A DNA stretch of 64,000 bases from Fallopia convolvulus (Eukaryota; Streptophyta; Magnoliopsida; Caryophyllales; Polygonaceae), in NCBI GenBank assembly GCA_964016875.1, contig OZ024719.1, forward strand, positions 65,605,224 through 65,669,223, given 5' to 3'. The position numbers and the translations under genes are program-made. Positions 43,588-55,393 of the stretch are shown one piece after another. Below the pieces are notes generated by a model, which did not search any database, was not told where the DNA came from, and saw only the letters and a program-made list of their open reading frames with translations. Every line of letters starts with the position of its first letter. The stretch's first letter is position 1.

Positions 43588-46322
43588 TGTAATATCCGTA
43601 GTTTTATGGATATTTTCAGAAATTTTCGGGGATCTTTCCAAGACCCGTTCTATCAATCCTGTTACGCGTTACGATCGGATTAATGAAAATTGTTCCTAGA
43701 AAATTCAAGGTGACAGAATAAAATCATTGGAACTGATTTTATTAATCTATATAATTTTTAGGATCACTTCCATTTAAGAAGTACCTTGATCGGGTGAGAT
43801 CCGCTTAATTAATTATGTACCCGTTAAGTTTATACTCTGAAACGGAAACTTTAAAATTGAAAGTAGCAAATAAAATCATTCGAGTTGATTTTATTAGTCT
43901 ACATAATTTTTAGGACCCTTTCTATAAACGGAATATTTGAATTTAAGGTACATAATTTTACCGCTCGAGCACCTATCCCATTCTAATCCAGATATACTCT
44001 TACCGTTTTAGAACCCTATCCATTTTATTTGCAAGTTAAGTAACTTGTTGGCCACTTATATTTTAATTTCCCTTTAATCATTTTTGTTCTTGGAGCCTAC
44101 GTATACTTGTGCACCACTTTCAACTTCCTATATATATAACCTCCGTTCCATATATATACATTTCAATTCAAAGTTCATCAATTTGGTTTCCAAATTGATT
44201 TGAGAGAAAGACAGAGAGTTGGGGCCCCTTTCCCCCTCTCGTTCTTCCGTTTCAAATTCCCTCTGTTCAAATATATTACTATATATATTCCCCTTCGTTC
44301 ACCTCTTCTCTGCCCCGTATTGTCCGTAAGAGACCACTCCAGCCTGTCACCGGAACCGACTCGTCCTTGTGGTCGTGTCATCGTGCCAGACTGCCCAACC
44401 AGCCCAGCCAACAGCTCGTGCTCAGCCTCGGACACCGCGTGAATAGCCTCCGTTCACCCCGGCTGACGCCGTAATCTTTTTCGGAGCCTCTGTCAAGTCT
44501 CTCAGAGCCGTTGCGCTGCTCACTGTTGACGCCGTTAGGATCGTGACGTTGCCACGACTTCATAAGATCAATCCGTTCTTGAAACCAACGTCTTGAATTT
44601 CCATAACGTCAACGTTTGGTAACGAACTTTCGATCCCTTTATACGTTTCGTTGGTCCATATTAAATTCCGAGAATTTAATACCATGTACGTATGATATAA
44701 ATGAACACTTTTCATTTATAGTAAATTACCAAAAATAAGGCGTAGTGTTGTCAAAATCTTAGCCTAAGTCACATCGTTATAATGGTTATATATAACTCTT
44801 TTATATATATAAGAAAAATACGTCGTTACGCTACTCGTTTTCAAGAAGACATTAAGAATTGAATAAACAATTAAGGAGTTTATTCACAAAATGTCTTTTT
44901 GAATATTTTTTATATTTATTCTTACCAGGAAAGCTATAAGGATTCAGCTTTATTATCTTGATCGGACTTGAGCTCACTTTTCAAGGCAAGTGGGTGGTTC
45001 ACCCTTTTCTGAGCTCGATATCTTTAAACTCTGTTTTAGATATCATTTCTTTTGGAAGAATCGATGATCAGGAACATGTGTTCCGTTATCATCTCTATGT
45101 TGGGAATACTTGTTTGCTAAATAAAATGAATTAGGTTTATTTACTGCTTAGATTTAACGACTGTTCATATTAATCGCACTGCTAGTACTGTTTAGGGTCG
45201 TTGATTGTGCTCTTATTTGTTCAAGAGTCTCGTTTGAGATCTCTTTGTTGTGGATAGGTTTTAGAACTAGGGATCTCGGGGATGCTCTGAGAGTCTCTTT
45301 ATAACTGTGTTGGGAGGTATACTTTGGTATCCGTGTCCGACACTGGTCATGACCTACTTTCTCAACAATTATTGAGAAAGTGAAGCACCGGCGAGTGCTT
45401 TGGGATTTGATCCCTTGCTGTTGTCGATATAAGGCTCACTGGTTGAGCATCGACATCTAAAAATCTATAACTACAATGCAAGGTTTTGACTAATGAAAAA
45501 CTAGTGCCTCGGGCATAGTAATGATAATTTGCAGGGTGGGTTTCCACTCTGGCTCCTCGCTATGAAAGTTTCCATTCTCACTCTGGAGATGTCCAACATA
45601 AGGGTGGCTATGGAACTGATTAGTCGATGGATGAACCTTTTCAAAATAGTTGAGTGTTTAATAATATTCCCAACAAATATCAAACACATTATCGTTCTTA
45701 GGAACTACTTTTGGTGGTTTCCTATTTTTCAAGAAAGCCTTTGATCGGTTTACCACATATCATATTATTGCCGTCCTATTAGTCCTTAGGACTATTATAC
45801 CTTTACCCATTGAATTTCGGGTTATGGTATTAAAACGTCTTGGCCTTATCTTTGTGAACCAAAACACATTCTCCTACTTGCTTAGTCTCTTCGAAGACTA
45901 ATACCCTTGCTTCTTCCCGGTTTCGTCCGGCTGGTATTTCTGTCTTCTATGGAAATATCAGGTTTTAGAAAGAAGACTGAAGAAGTTCAAGCTTGGAGAC
46001 CGCGGAAGGATGGAAAGGAAAGGAAGTCGGGAGAGAAAGAAAAGAAGAAAGGAAGGAAGCTTTGGAAGACGTGCTGTCTCCACACAGGCGTTTCCAGGAT
46101 TATGAAAGTAATTCCAGAACAACGATTCCTGTTTTATGTATTCCGCTGTAAACTCTTGTAACCATGGTTATGAATATAAGACAATCTTTTTATCAGATTA
46201 TGTTGTTTAAACATGTCTTTATTCATTTCGGTCACTTAAGCCTCAACGGCCTTGGAAGGGAAAGTCCGAGTCCGCCGGCGGTAACATCCCATTATAAGTC
46301 GGATAAAATGGGGGGTGTTACA
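43588..46322 (+). mobile_element. Solo LTR, probably Ty3/gypsy (2735 bp)
   Basis: Begins TGTAATATCC and ends GGGGTGTTACA, with GTTGG duplicated directly at 43583-43587 and 46323-46327. There is no internal domain, primer site or second LTR, so it is a solo LTR left by recombination. A TATA stretch (CTATATATATAACC) at about 44130 followed by a GC-rich leader (44170-44560) indicates plus orientation. The upstream part contains an internally repeated block (AATAAAATCATT.GA.TTGATT at about 43730 and 43870), reminiscent of U3 enhancer repeats. The size and the TGTAA..TTACA ends recall chromovirus (Tekay/Del) LTRs; lineage not proven. Confidence 0.85.
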
Positions 46323-46379
46323 GTTGGTAGAATTCATTTTCCTGTAAGAGAAGTACTAAAAACACAGTCTAGAGCCCAA

Positions 46380-46391
46380 GCTCTGATACCA
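46380..46391 (-). other. Primer-binding site of the second Sirevirus
   Basis: TGGTATCAGAGC on the minus strand, two bases inside the LTR that starts at 46394. The gag ATG follows at 46337. Confidence 0.88.
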
Positions 46392-46393
46392 AT

Positions 46394-47171
46394 TGCAAGA
46401 TCCTTAGTACTTAAACGAGTTGGAAACTCCTACGAAGTCGTCGACTTTGAGTAATAAAGCAACAAAATAACCAAACAGTAAAAACAAACGTTACCAATAG
46501 TCAATGACAAGCGATGCGGAAACTCCTTGTAAACCAACTAGTTTACTTAGAGAAAAACTACCCCCTTCCAAGCTTCTCACTTGATCGGATTTCAAGAGTC
46601 CTTAGACTCGCTCTATTGATTTCTTGAGTGTTTAAAAAGCTCTCCTGTGTACAAGAATGAATCCCACACCCTTGAACCACGCTCTACCTTTGCACGCTAT
46701 GCCTAAGAACACTCGACATACCACTCGTACGAATCACACGCACAAGTTCACTCTTTTTATCTTACAAGAATTGTAAAATGACGCTCAAAAGTCTTACCTT
46801 CTATCCTAAACACTAAGGTATTTAAGCTAGGGCAAGAGAGATCTCGTGTGTATCAAATCCCATTCGATTATGGAAGTGACACACACTCAATCTTTACATA
46901 TCTTTCCAAATATACATGTACACATACAATAAAATATTTTAGGAGAATCAAATCATCTTCCTCTGATTTTAGCACTCTTTTATGATGATCTTCTCCTAAA
47001 ATAGAACGAACCAACTGTCTCCAAATGCACGCACACAATCTGTGCGTTCCTTCCTTAAATAGGCTACTCGTCAGCTGGTCATGTTAGTGACTTTGCCAAG
47101 TCGCCGACTCGACTTGCAAACTCGTAGTCACTAACTTTCCTGGAACCATCAAAACTCTAAATCTTCTAACA
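46394..47171 (-). repeat. 5' LTR of the second Sirevirus
   Basis: The inner edge is fixed by the primer site. The outer edge is inferred from TGTTAGAAGAT (minus strand) ending at 47171 and from the start of Mutator transposase sequence immediately beyond. No second LTR remains to confirm the length. Confidence 0.65.
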
Positions 47172-47173
47172 CA

Positions 47174-49560
47174 TGGTGTTTGAAAAAGAGATTGAGGCCT
47201 AATGAAGCTAAAAGATTTACCGCAAAATGTACACACCAAGGTTGTGGATGGAGAATACATGCTAGTTTTGATGAGGCTACCATGCATTTCATGGTGAAGA
47301 CATATAGCCCAAAACATACATGTCGTAGGTACAACACAAACAAGCTGTGCAACTCTAGATACCTTGCGAGACATTTTGAGACCAGAGTTGTATCACAACC
47401 ATGGATTAAGCTTTGGGAACTTCAAGAATTGTGTAGGAAGGAGCTGGAGCTATATGTGGGAGTCACCATCTGTAGGAGAGAAAAGGCAAGGATCTTGATC
47501 AAGCATTTGGGTGATCATATGCTGGAGTATGCAAAGTTGCATGACTATGTAGATGAGGTCAATAGATCCAATCCTGGGTCCACCTGCTTCTTAGTGGTAG
47601 AAAAGAATGTTGAACTAGGCAAAGAGGTTTTCAAGAGGTTGTATGTATCCTTCAATGCTCTAAAGCAAGGCTGGAAGGAAGGATGTAGGAGGATCATTGG
47701 CCTTGATGGTTGCTTTCTCAAAGGACCAGTAGAGGGTTAATTATTTGTCGTTGTTGGAAAGGATGGAAATGGCCAAATGTTTCCTATTTCTTGGGAGGTC
47801 ATAGGGTCAAAATCAACTAGTACTTGGACACATTTCATAAGGACATTGCAAGAGAATTTGGAGATTGGCAATGGAGAAGGATTGACTATCATGATTGACA
47901 TGCATCTGATGTGCTACTATTATTGTTTTCATATTCCATAATATTGTTTAATAATCACTAATGATGTGTTTGTGTGTGAATTATAGGGCTTGAGAGCTGT
48001 AGTGAGAGCTGAGTTGCCAGAAACTAAACATAGATTCTATGTAAGACACATCTATGCAAACTGGGCAAAGAAATGGAGAGGTTCAAAAAGAAGAAAGAAG
48101 TTTTGGGCATGTTGTTGGTCTCCTTTTGAAATGCAGCTAAAGGACAACTTAGAAGTGTTGGGTAAGTTAGGCTCCGAACTTGTTGATGACTTTCTGGATT
48201 ATGGCAAAGAATCCTTTTGCAAGCCCTACTTTAGGACTGATGTCAATTGTGATGCTTGTGAGAACAACATGTATGAGACTTTTAACTCTTGGATAAGGAA
48301 AATTAGACACAAGTCTATTATTTCCATGCAAGAAGACATTAGGAGGATGGTTATGGACAAGATTAGAAAGATGAATGACTTTTCTAGGTCTTGGATTTGT
48401 GATATTGCACCAACTGCATTAGCTAGATTGGAAAGGAATACGGACAAAGCAATGGACTGCAACCTTATATGGAATGGAGATAGGGGATTTGAGGTTGAGG
48501 ATGGTGAGTATGGACACAATGTAGATTTGAGGGCTTGTACGTGTACTGCAGAAGCTGGCAGTTGAAAGGCATACCTTGTGCACATGCAATTTGTTCCATG
48601 AACAACATAAAAATGAATCCTGATGATTATGTGGTTCATTGGCCAAAAAACCCACTTATTTGAAGGCTTACCAACATCCAATCTAACCTGTTCTGGTCAT
48701 GAAGATGTGGCCATAATCTAACCACCCACCAGTTGAGCCACCTGAAATGAGAAAGAAAAGAGGGAGACGAAAGATCAATAGGAGGAAAACCAAGGATAAG
48801 CAAAGAAATATAGTGGCAAAGATAGGAGGGGAATAGTCATGAATTGCTCCATAGGTAAGGTTCAAGGTCATAACAAAAGAGGGTGTCCCAACAAAAGTGA
48901 ATCATCAAGCCAACTTGTATCACTACAACCACCACAAGGCCTAGGTAGCCAACCGGCACCCAACCTGTGCAGGATACTTGCACTACCACCTCCACCAGGC
49001 CCAAGTAGTCAACCTGCACCAACTCCACAAGGTAGAAGATCTCAAGGAAGAAAGGAAATGCACAAGTTTGTTCTATATTTTGTTCTCCACTCACAAGTAA
49101 TTAGTATGTACTTAAGTCGCTCTTTATATGTGGAATGAACATGCAGGGGCGACAGGCAGGAAGAAAAGAGATGGTATAGGGAATGATGGACCAGTGACAA
49201 GGGATAATAAGAAGGGGAAACTGGTGGGAATGGGTGCCTATACAAACCCATCAACTAGCTTACAAATTCTAAATGTTAGCACTTTCAAGTTTCATCCTTG
49301 TTTCCATTTAAATTGCATTCCATCTTTTTAAATTTGGTGGCATGTTTTTTCTTGACATCCTGGGAATGAATCCGGTAGGATATTAAGATATCCTAAGCCC
49401 ACAAAACATGTAAGTGACAGTGTTGATGTTAGTCGAGGCAAGGGGCTAAAGTGGCAGGGCAAACCGGTTGTGACAAGGAGGCAGTTAGCAAGAGGAAGTC
49501 AAGTCCCATTCAACAGCCAAACAAGTTCCAACTTACCTTGGATATGTAGAGATTTGGGAA
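47174..49560 (+). pseudogene. Mutator-like (MuDR) transposase pseudogene
   Basis: Begins inside the protein, directly after the Sirevirus LTR: RFTAKCTHQGCGWRIHASFD is the MuDR DNA-binding region. 47440-47740 gives the start of the transposase core up to GLDGCFLKGPVEG, where a TAA intervenes, then VVGKDGNGQMFPISWEV. 47990-48565 continues (GLRAVVRAELPETKHRFYVRHIYANW), ending in the SWIM zinc finger (RACTCT..., then after a one-base shift GIPCAHAICSMN). 48700-49130 has a basic linker, a degraded CCHC knuckle (GHNKRGCPNK) and a Pro/Gln-rich tail. The catalytic region between about 47890 and 47990 is missing or scrambled, and several stops and shifts are present. It is inactive. TIRs were not found. 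Confidence 0.85.
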
Positions 49561-50226
49561 GCTGTCTAATTATGTAAAGCTGTCTAACTTAGATAATGAT
49601 GTAAAACTGTCTATTTTTTGGTATTTTGTAGAACAGCTAGTATAGCAAGTATTTGGCTATCATTGTCTGAACATGAAGCTCAATATGAGCATGCTTTGAA
49701 TCAATTGTTCATGTCAGAACCTAAACCTCAATGGTTAATGAAGTATTAGCATATTTTGGTCTAAACTCTTGAATCCATTTGGAGCTTTTCACTTTTTTTG
49801 TCAACAAGTATCCAAACTAGTGTAAAAGGTGGATCTTTTCATATTTTTTGTAAACATCTATCCAAACTATGCTAATATTGTTGGCTCTTTTCATTTTTTT
49901 TTTGCCAACAGTGCAAACAGTTGGATGCTTCTAGTTTTTTTGGTCTTTTGTTTCATATTTCAAGCAACATAATGCCAACAGATCCAAACTAGTGTCAACA
50001 ACATATCTAAACTGGTGCAAACAGATGAAAATTAGCGCCAACAAATTGCCATTAGATAAATAAAGATGAGACATAAGTCTATTACAACATCTCTTGCCAA
50101 CAGATTGTCCTAACCAAGCTTTACAAAAGAGGCTAATCAACACTTTTCAACAAGCATTACAATTCACTTCCCATAAGACATTACAAATTTCAAGCAATGA
50201 GCACCCACTATTGCTATTACTACCAA
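49561..50226. other. Intergenic, nothing recognised
   Basis: Contains short repeated phrases (ATCCAAACTA.TG, GCCAACA) but no gene. It may be the decayed end of the MULE. Confidence 0.45.
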
Positions 50227-50656
50227 TCATAAGGCATTAGCTCGATGTTTTACTTTGTCCCTCTCGGATTCAATGTCCTTGACTCTTCTTAACAAACCTG
50301 AAACTACTTGCCTCGTGTGCTTCGTCAATGATTTATCAACCCACCTAAAGAATCCACATGCCTCCGTTCTTTGTAAACCAAAACAAGTGACCATTCAATT
50401 GTGTAGGAAAAATTCGGCCATAATTTCTACAAATACCCACAATTAAGCATAAACCCTAAAATTTTCAAAATTAGGGATCTTGAATCATCTAATAAATCAA
50501 ACTTACCCCATAGTTTGGACATCCAAAAATCCTTCTTCCTGGGTTTCTTCTCGTCCAAGAATATTTCATGGAAGCAACATCACCGCACATGCATGCCGAA
50601 AAGACATATTCATTTCTCCCATCAAATCGGGTATAGCTGCTCGATGAAGAAGCCAT
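50227..50656 (-). CDS. Small GRF-zinc-finger protein gene, two exons
   Basis: Exon 1 is 50507-50656 (50 codons from ATG 50656), donor GGG/GTAAGT; exon 2 is 50227-50361, giving 94 residues. The zinc finger spans the splice: ACMCGDVASMKYSWTRRNPG then RRIFGCPNYG in exon 1, ACGFFRWVD in exon 2; the Cys pattern C-x-C...C...C matches plant GRF-type fingers. A short coiled coil follows (VVSGLLRRVKDIESERDKV). Beyond the TGA at 50227-50229 the same frame continues with a hydrophobic stretch, LVVIAIVGAHCLKFV, which relatives usually retain as a C-terminal segment, so the TGA probably truncates the protein. Function unknown; such genes are abundant in plants and often near transposons. The splice is inferred from frame and homology only. 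Confidence 0.6.
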
Positions 50657-50916
50657 CGAGCAAATGGGGGAGAAACAGAGGTGAGCGAAGAAGAAGAAGA
50701 GAGGGAAGAAGGTTGAGAAATTATAGAGGGGAGAGGGTTGCTTCAATGGCGAGAGCTAAATTGCAGACAAGAGGGACTAAGGTTTGCACACAAATAGGGG
50801 ATACGGTCAGATGTTTTGCTATTTAAATTTGTATTTTATGATTTTTTTCTATTTCTCATTATTATTTTAATCCACCTCATTAAAAAGCTTCTCATTTTTG
50901 GGTCCTCACTTAGGAG

Positions 50917-51507
50917 TAGACCTGAACAAAGTCGGGCTAACCCGCCCAACCCGTACCGCCCGCCCGGAAAAATGGGCGAACTTGGACAAGATTTCTAACC
51001 CGAAAGGGTAAATAAGCCCGGCCCGCCCGAATTCATGGGCGGGACACGGACAATTTTTAGACCGAATATCCCGGATAACCCGCCCGAATACCCGAATATA
51101 TTAAATATTTAAAATAAATGTTTATATTTATAAATAAAGATATGTTTGTAGAGAATACTTGGGGCCATTGATTGTAGAATTAGTACAAAAGAGAGTTAGT
51201 TATTATAGTACCTTCACCTTGTCACCTAAAAAGCTAGCATAAATACGATCTTTATTTCAAGTAATGTTAGACCGTGTAATTATAATACTAGGATTTTCTA
51301 ATTTTTTAATGGACATGAAAAAAATAATTATTTATGAATTTATATCTGGGTCCCGACGGGCTACCCGGGTCCGGATGTCCGAGTGGGCTTGGACATCCTT
51401 GTCGGCCCGAATCACCCGCTTGACCCGAACCCGCTCGGACAAATGGGCATAATTTTTGTTCAAAGCCCGACTCAAATCCGGCCCGAACCCGACTTTGTAC
51501 AAATTTA
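50917..51507. mobile_element. hAT-type MITE (591 bp)
   Basis: Ends TAGACCTGAACAAAGTCGGG and (inverted) TAAATTTGTACAAAGTCGGG, flanked by CTTAGGAG at 50909-50916 and 51508-51515. GC-rich subterminal CCCG/CGGG phrases and an AT-rich core; noncoding. Confidence 0.9.
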
Positions 51508-51762
51508 CTTAGGAGAATGAAATGAAGGCAAATGATCACATCATTAAAAAGGTATTCAATAGTTTACAATATAAAAGTTTAGATATTTAATTGAACCTTT
51601 TTAAAAGTGGATTGTCAAAGTGATTAATTGGTCAAACCCTCAAAAGGTTTATGTATTCCGCCGAAGTTTTACCGGTTGCTCATAATCTGCTATTGCAAAA
51701 AAGCAACACTGGGCGACCGGATCTCAGCTCAAAAGTGATAATTCCGCTTCCTCTCCTTCTCA

Positions 51763-53362
51763 ATGGCCGCCGCCGCCGCCGCCGCCGCCGGAAACGCTCT
51801 GCCTGAAAAACCTACAATCCTCCTCCACCGTCTCCCCAACTTCCGCCTCTCCTATATCGACCGCCTCAACCAGCGGTTCACTCTCCTCGACCCCCTTACC
51901 TACGCTTCCTCCGCCGCCGCCGATCTACGCCGCTTCCTCGGCCCACGCGCCGCCGACATACGCCTCCTCCTCTGTGTTGGCCCCTCCCCTCTCGACGACG
52001 ATGTTCTCGCCTGCCTCCCCTCCCTTGAGTGTGTTGTCCTCACTTCCGCCGGCTTCGACCACGTCGACCTTGCCGCCTGTCGCCGACGCCGCATCGCCGT
52101 CGTCAACAACGGCGACGCCTTTTCCGAGGACGTTGCCGATTACGCCGTAGGGCTTCTCATCGACGTTCTCAGGAAGATTTCGTCCGGCGATCGGTTTGTT
52201 CGGGCAAAATGTTGGCCTGCAATCGGAGATCTTCCCCTTGGATTCAAGGTAAAAGCATTAATAGATCTTTCTGCAAATTTCCAAGAGTTGAATTGGGGGC
52301 AATTGAAATAGTTTAGAGCTGCCACATATTTGGGCGTTTTTTGCCTCTCTATTAAAACTGTTGTTACTAATTAACTAACTATTTTTAGTACAGTATATTA
52401 ACATTAATAGATGGCCAAACAGCATAAATGAATAGAAAGTTTGCGTGAAATCTGTAGATTAAGGAGTGTTTTGATAACACTAGTCTAGTAGACATACTCT
52501 TTTGCTGTTTAACCATTCACTGATGATGCACCAAGTTTGATAACATTCACTGATGATGACTGAACTACTGAAGTTTGAAATACTGTAATTGATATGCTAA
52601 CAATTTGTTAAAGATGACTCTGCGGCATAAATTGAGTCATGCGCCACTGTTTCTCTGTTTAGTCCTCATTTTCAATACGATTCAGCAATGAACTTCTTTA
52701 AATCTTTGCAGATGAACTCCACACATCAATGCTATTACTCTGCCAGAGAATTATGAGATATGCCTAACTTGATTTGTTTGTTTGTTGGAGGAATCTAATC
52801 AATGAGACCACCTACCCATATTCCTCCATTTTTGCAGATAAGAGGAAAGCGAGTAGGAATCGTCGGTCTTGGAAGCATAGGATCATTGGTGGCCAAGAGG
52901 CTTGTCGCCTTCGGTTGCAAGATTTCATACAACTCAAGAAACAAGAAACCCTCTTCTCCATACCCATACTACAATAGCCTCCTTGATCTAGCCAGGGAGA
53001 GTGACGTTCTCGTTCTTTGCTGCTTGTTAACAGAAAAAACACACCACATCATCAACAGTGACGTCATGTCTGCTTTGGGGGTGCAAGGCGTGATCATAAA
53101 CATAGGGCGCGGGGCCCTGATAGACGAAAAGGAAATGGTGAGGCTTCTTGTAGAAGGCAAGCTAGGCGGAGCAGGCCTTGATGTGTTTGAGAACGAACCT
53201 GATGTGCCCAAGGAGCTGTTTGAACTGGATAATGTGGTATTGTGTCCTCATCGAGCTTTTTCTACACCCGACTCCTTCAAGGCATCGGCTGATGCTGTCG
53301 TGGCTAACTTGGAAGCTTTCTTTTCAAACAAGCCTTTGTTGTCTCCTATCACACTTGAATAA
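51763..53362 (+). CDS. HPR3/hydroxyphenylpyruvate-reductase-type dehydrogenase
   Basis: Exons 51763-52248 and 52838-53362 (donor AAG/GTAAAA, acceptor GCAG/ATA) encode 336 residues. After an Ala8 run from a (GCC)n repeat comes the substrate-binding lobe (PTILLHRLPNFRLSYIDRL), then the NAD(P) fold GLGSIG at 172-177. The D-2-hydroxyacid dehydrogenase catalytic set is Arg253 (NIGRGALID), Glu282 (ENEP) and His300 (CPHRA). Family members reduce hydroxypyruvate, glyoxylate or 4-hydroxyphenylpyruvate; in Lamiaceae the last reaction supplies 4-hydroxyphenyllactate for rosmarinic acid. Sequence resembles the Arabidopsis HPR3 group, so hydroxypyruvate/glyoxylate reduction is equally possible. All key residues are present, and the gene appears intact. 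A truncated tandem copy follows at 55949-57448, sharing the intron position, intron sequence and 3' flank. Confidence 0.9.
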
Positions 53363-53810
53363 TGTATTGCAACCTTATCATTGTTTTCTGATTCTTATAT
53401 GAACACGTACTACCCTATCAATCTATGATTCATAGCTTCAATAGAGTTCTCTTTACTCCAAGAAGTTTGGCACAAGCTAGTAATTGGGTCCATCTGATCT
53501 TGATTGTGGAATGTGGCATGTCTATTGAGATATGTGGTGAACGACTGCTTTATTAGAAGCCAACTATGACTTACGAGATGGATTAGATTTAGTTTATTAC
53601 TATCTTATTCAGTTCCTATAGTAATTGGTATAGATAGAAAGCAATTTGAAACCCATAGTGGGTCGAGAATTTTCAACTCATACATAGTATTTTGTAAGAA
53701 TGGATTGTTGATAAGTAATAATAATAGTTATTATTATTTTGATAATATATCTGTAAGGACTCGTGTATTTATATGTTTATTTGTATGTGAAGTAAGAATA
53801 TGAAGGGGGG

Positions 53811-54007
53811 GTTTAGCCTTCGGGCATTCGGTTCAACGGTTAAGCCTCTGGATAGCTTTTCAAGGTCACCGTTTCGAATCTCGCGGGCAGTGGTTTGCCC
53901 TTTCTCTTTAGAATTGGTTAGTGACCAGTTCTCATCCTTTGTGGATGCTCTAGGCGAGCCCAAGTATTACTTGTTACGGCCCTAATCCTTACCCTATAAA
54001 AAAAATT
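53811..54007 (+). mobile_element. tRNA-derived SINE candidate
   Basis: GGTTCAACGGTTAAGCC resembles a pol III A box, and GTTTCGAATCTC about 35 bp later a B box; the unit ends about 190 bp on in a short A tail. No clear target duplication. Confidence 0.5.
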
Positions 54008-54299
54008 AGGGTTTTAATTGTGTTTTAGAACTAACCGCTAATGCAAGAATCATTGTATTGATCATTATTATCTTGCTTACCTTAATCTTTAAACAACCTA
54101 GAAATCATCTAGATTCAATTTAACAACAGTATTACGATTCAAGTGACAATAGAAACAAACACTTAGAGTAACTAGACTTCAAGTGATTTGTGAATTTATC
54201 CCTTGCTATAACAGATTAGCCCGACCGTGTCTAAACTATTATAGATTTTACTTTATTTAATAAATTCCAACCGGTACTTAATAAGATTTATTTGTAGAT

Positions 54300-54730
54300 C
54301 ACTGTTGGAAGACTTGTTTGTAGCCGGGAAAATTTAGCCACAAATATCGGTGCGGTTAATTGGGGTGACAACTGCCACAATTTTAGCCACAAATATCTAT
54401 GTTTGTGGTTATATTGTCATGAAAAATAAGTTTGCGGCTATATTTCATGCTAAATTGTCGTGAATGACTCACATAGCTAAATTCGGTTCTAAGTTTGTGA
54501 CCATATTATTATGAAAACAAATTTGTGGCTATATTTCAGGCCAAATTGACGCGAATTACTCGCGCATCTAGATTCAGTTCTAGTAGAGTAGCTAATTACC
54601 CTTGAAAAATGGTTTGAGCGTATATTCATGACTAATTCTGGAGTTAGGTACCCACATGGTTTTTATGGCTAGTTTTGTAGTTATTTTTGTGTGTTTTTTG
54701 AACCATTGACTCATAAATGTTCCTAGTAAT
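54300..54730. mobile_element. CACTA-like nonautonomous fragment (tentative)
   Basis: Opens CACTGTTGGAAGA, close to the CACTA terminus, and is filled with inverted and direct copies of TAGCCACAAATAT / TTTGTGGCTATATTT, the subterminal-repeat style of CACTA elements. The right end (TTCCTAGTA) is imperfect and no 3-bp duplication is evident. Confidence 0.35.
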
Positions 54731-54791
54731 TGGGCGTCTAACATGCTTAAAACCTAGCCACATGGGAAGCCTTCTCACAAGAAGCCACACA

Positions 54792-55393
54792 TAGGGCTGT
54801 CAATGGGTCGGGTTATGGGTGGGTGGAGCACTTCCACCACCCGACCCGCAAGTAAAAATGTCCCACCGGACCCACCCGTCACCCATTAAATGTTCCACCC
54901 ATCACCCAAATCACCCGTCACCCGCTGGTTATATGGGTGACCCATTCACCCGTATAACCGTTGTATTTTTTCCATTATCTTATTTAATACTGATAATTCA
55001 ATACGAAAAAATATATAAAGATAATGATTCAATAAGTAAATTATTAAAACACTAAGTAAATGGAAATGTAAATCCATAATTCTAAAATTAATATTATAAA
55101 ACACAAAAAAATACATTATAAAAGGTTAAATTTTTGAAAATTTCCTTTAAAATATGAGAACACTTTCATAATATACTAGGATAACTGTGATTTAAAACGG
55201 GTTAAGTGGGTGGTTTGGGTGAAATGGGTGATGGGTTGGGTGATGGGTCGGGTTATTTGGGTGACAAAGTCTCACCCATACCCGACCCGTCACCCGTTTC
55301 ACCCATTACCCAATCCGCCCATCACCCGCTTTGTATGGGTTTTCGCCCGTTTAAATGGGTGGGTTGGTCACCCATGGGTAATTGCCAGCCCTA
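54792..55393. mobile_element. hAT-type MITE (602 bp)
   Basis: Ends TAGGGCTGTCAATGGGT and (inverted) TAGGGCTGGCAATTACC, flanked by GCCACACA at 54784-54791 and 55394-55401. Subterminal arrays of ACCCGTCACCC/GGGTGATGGG and an AT-rich centre. It lies between the two reductase copies. Confidence 0.92.

Larger units (their letters stand above)
29744..47171 (-). mobile_element. Second, decayed Sirevirus with nested insertions
   Basis: Minus strand: 5' LTR (about 46394-47171), primer site TGGTATCAGAGC (46380-46391), gag start at 46337, gag remainder 41942-43587 and 32430-32804, then PR-IN-RT down to 29744. Removing the solo LTR (43588-46322) and the MULE-type insertion (32805-41932), with one copy of each target duplication, makes gag continuous, so these are later insertions. 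RT/RNase H stops at the junction with the RE1-type element, and the 3' LTR is missing. Many stops and frameshifts show it is far older than the element at 252-10205, although the two proteins are clearly related. Confidence 0.85.
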
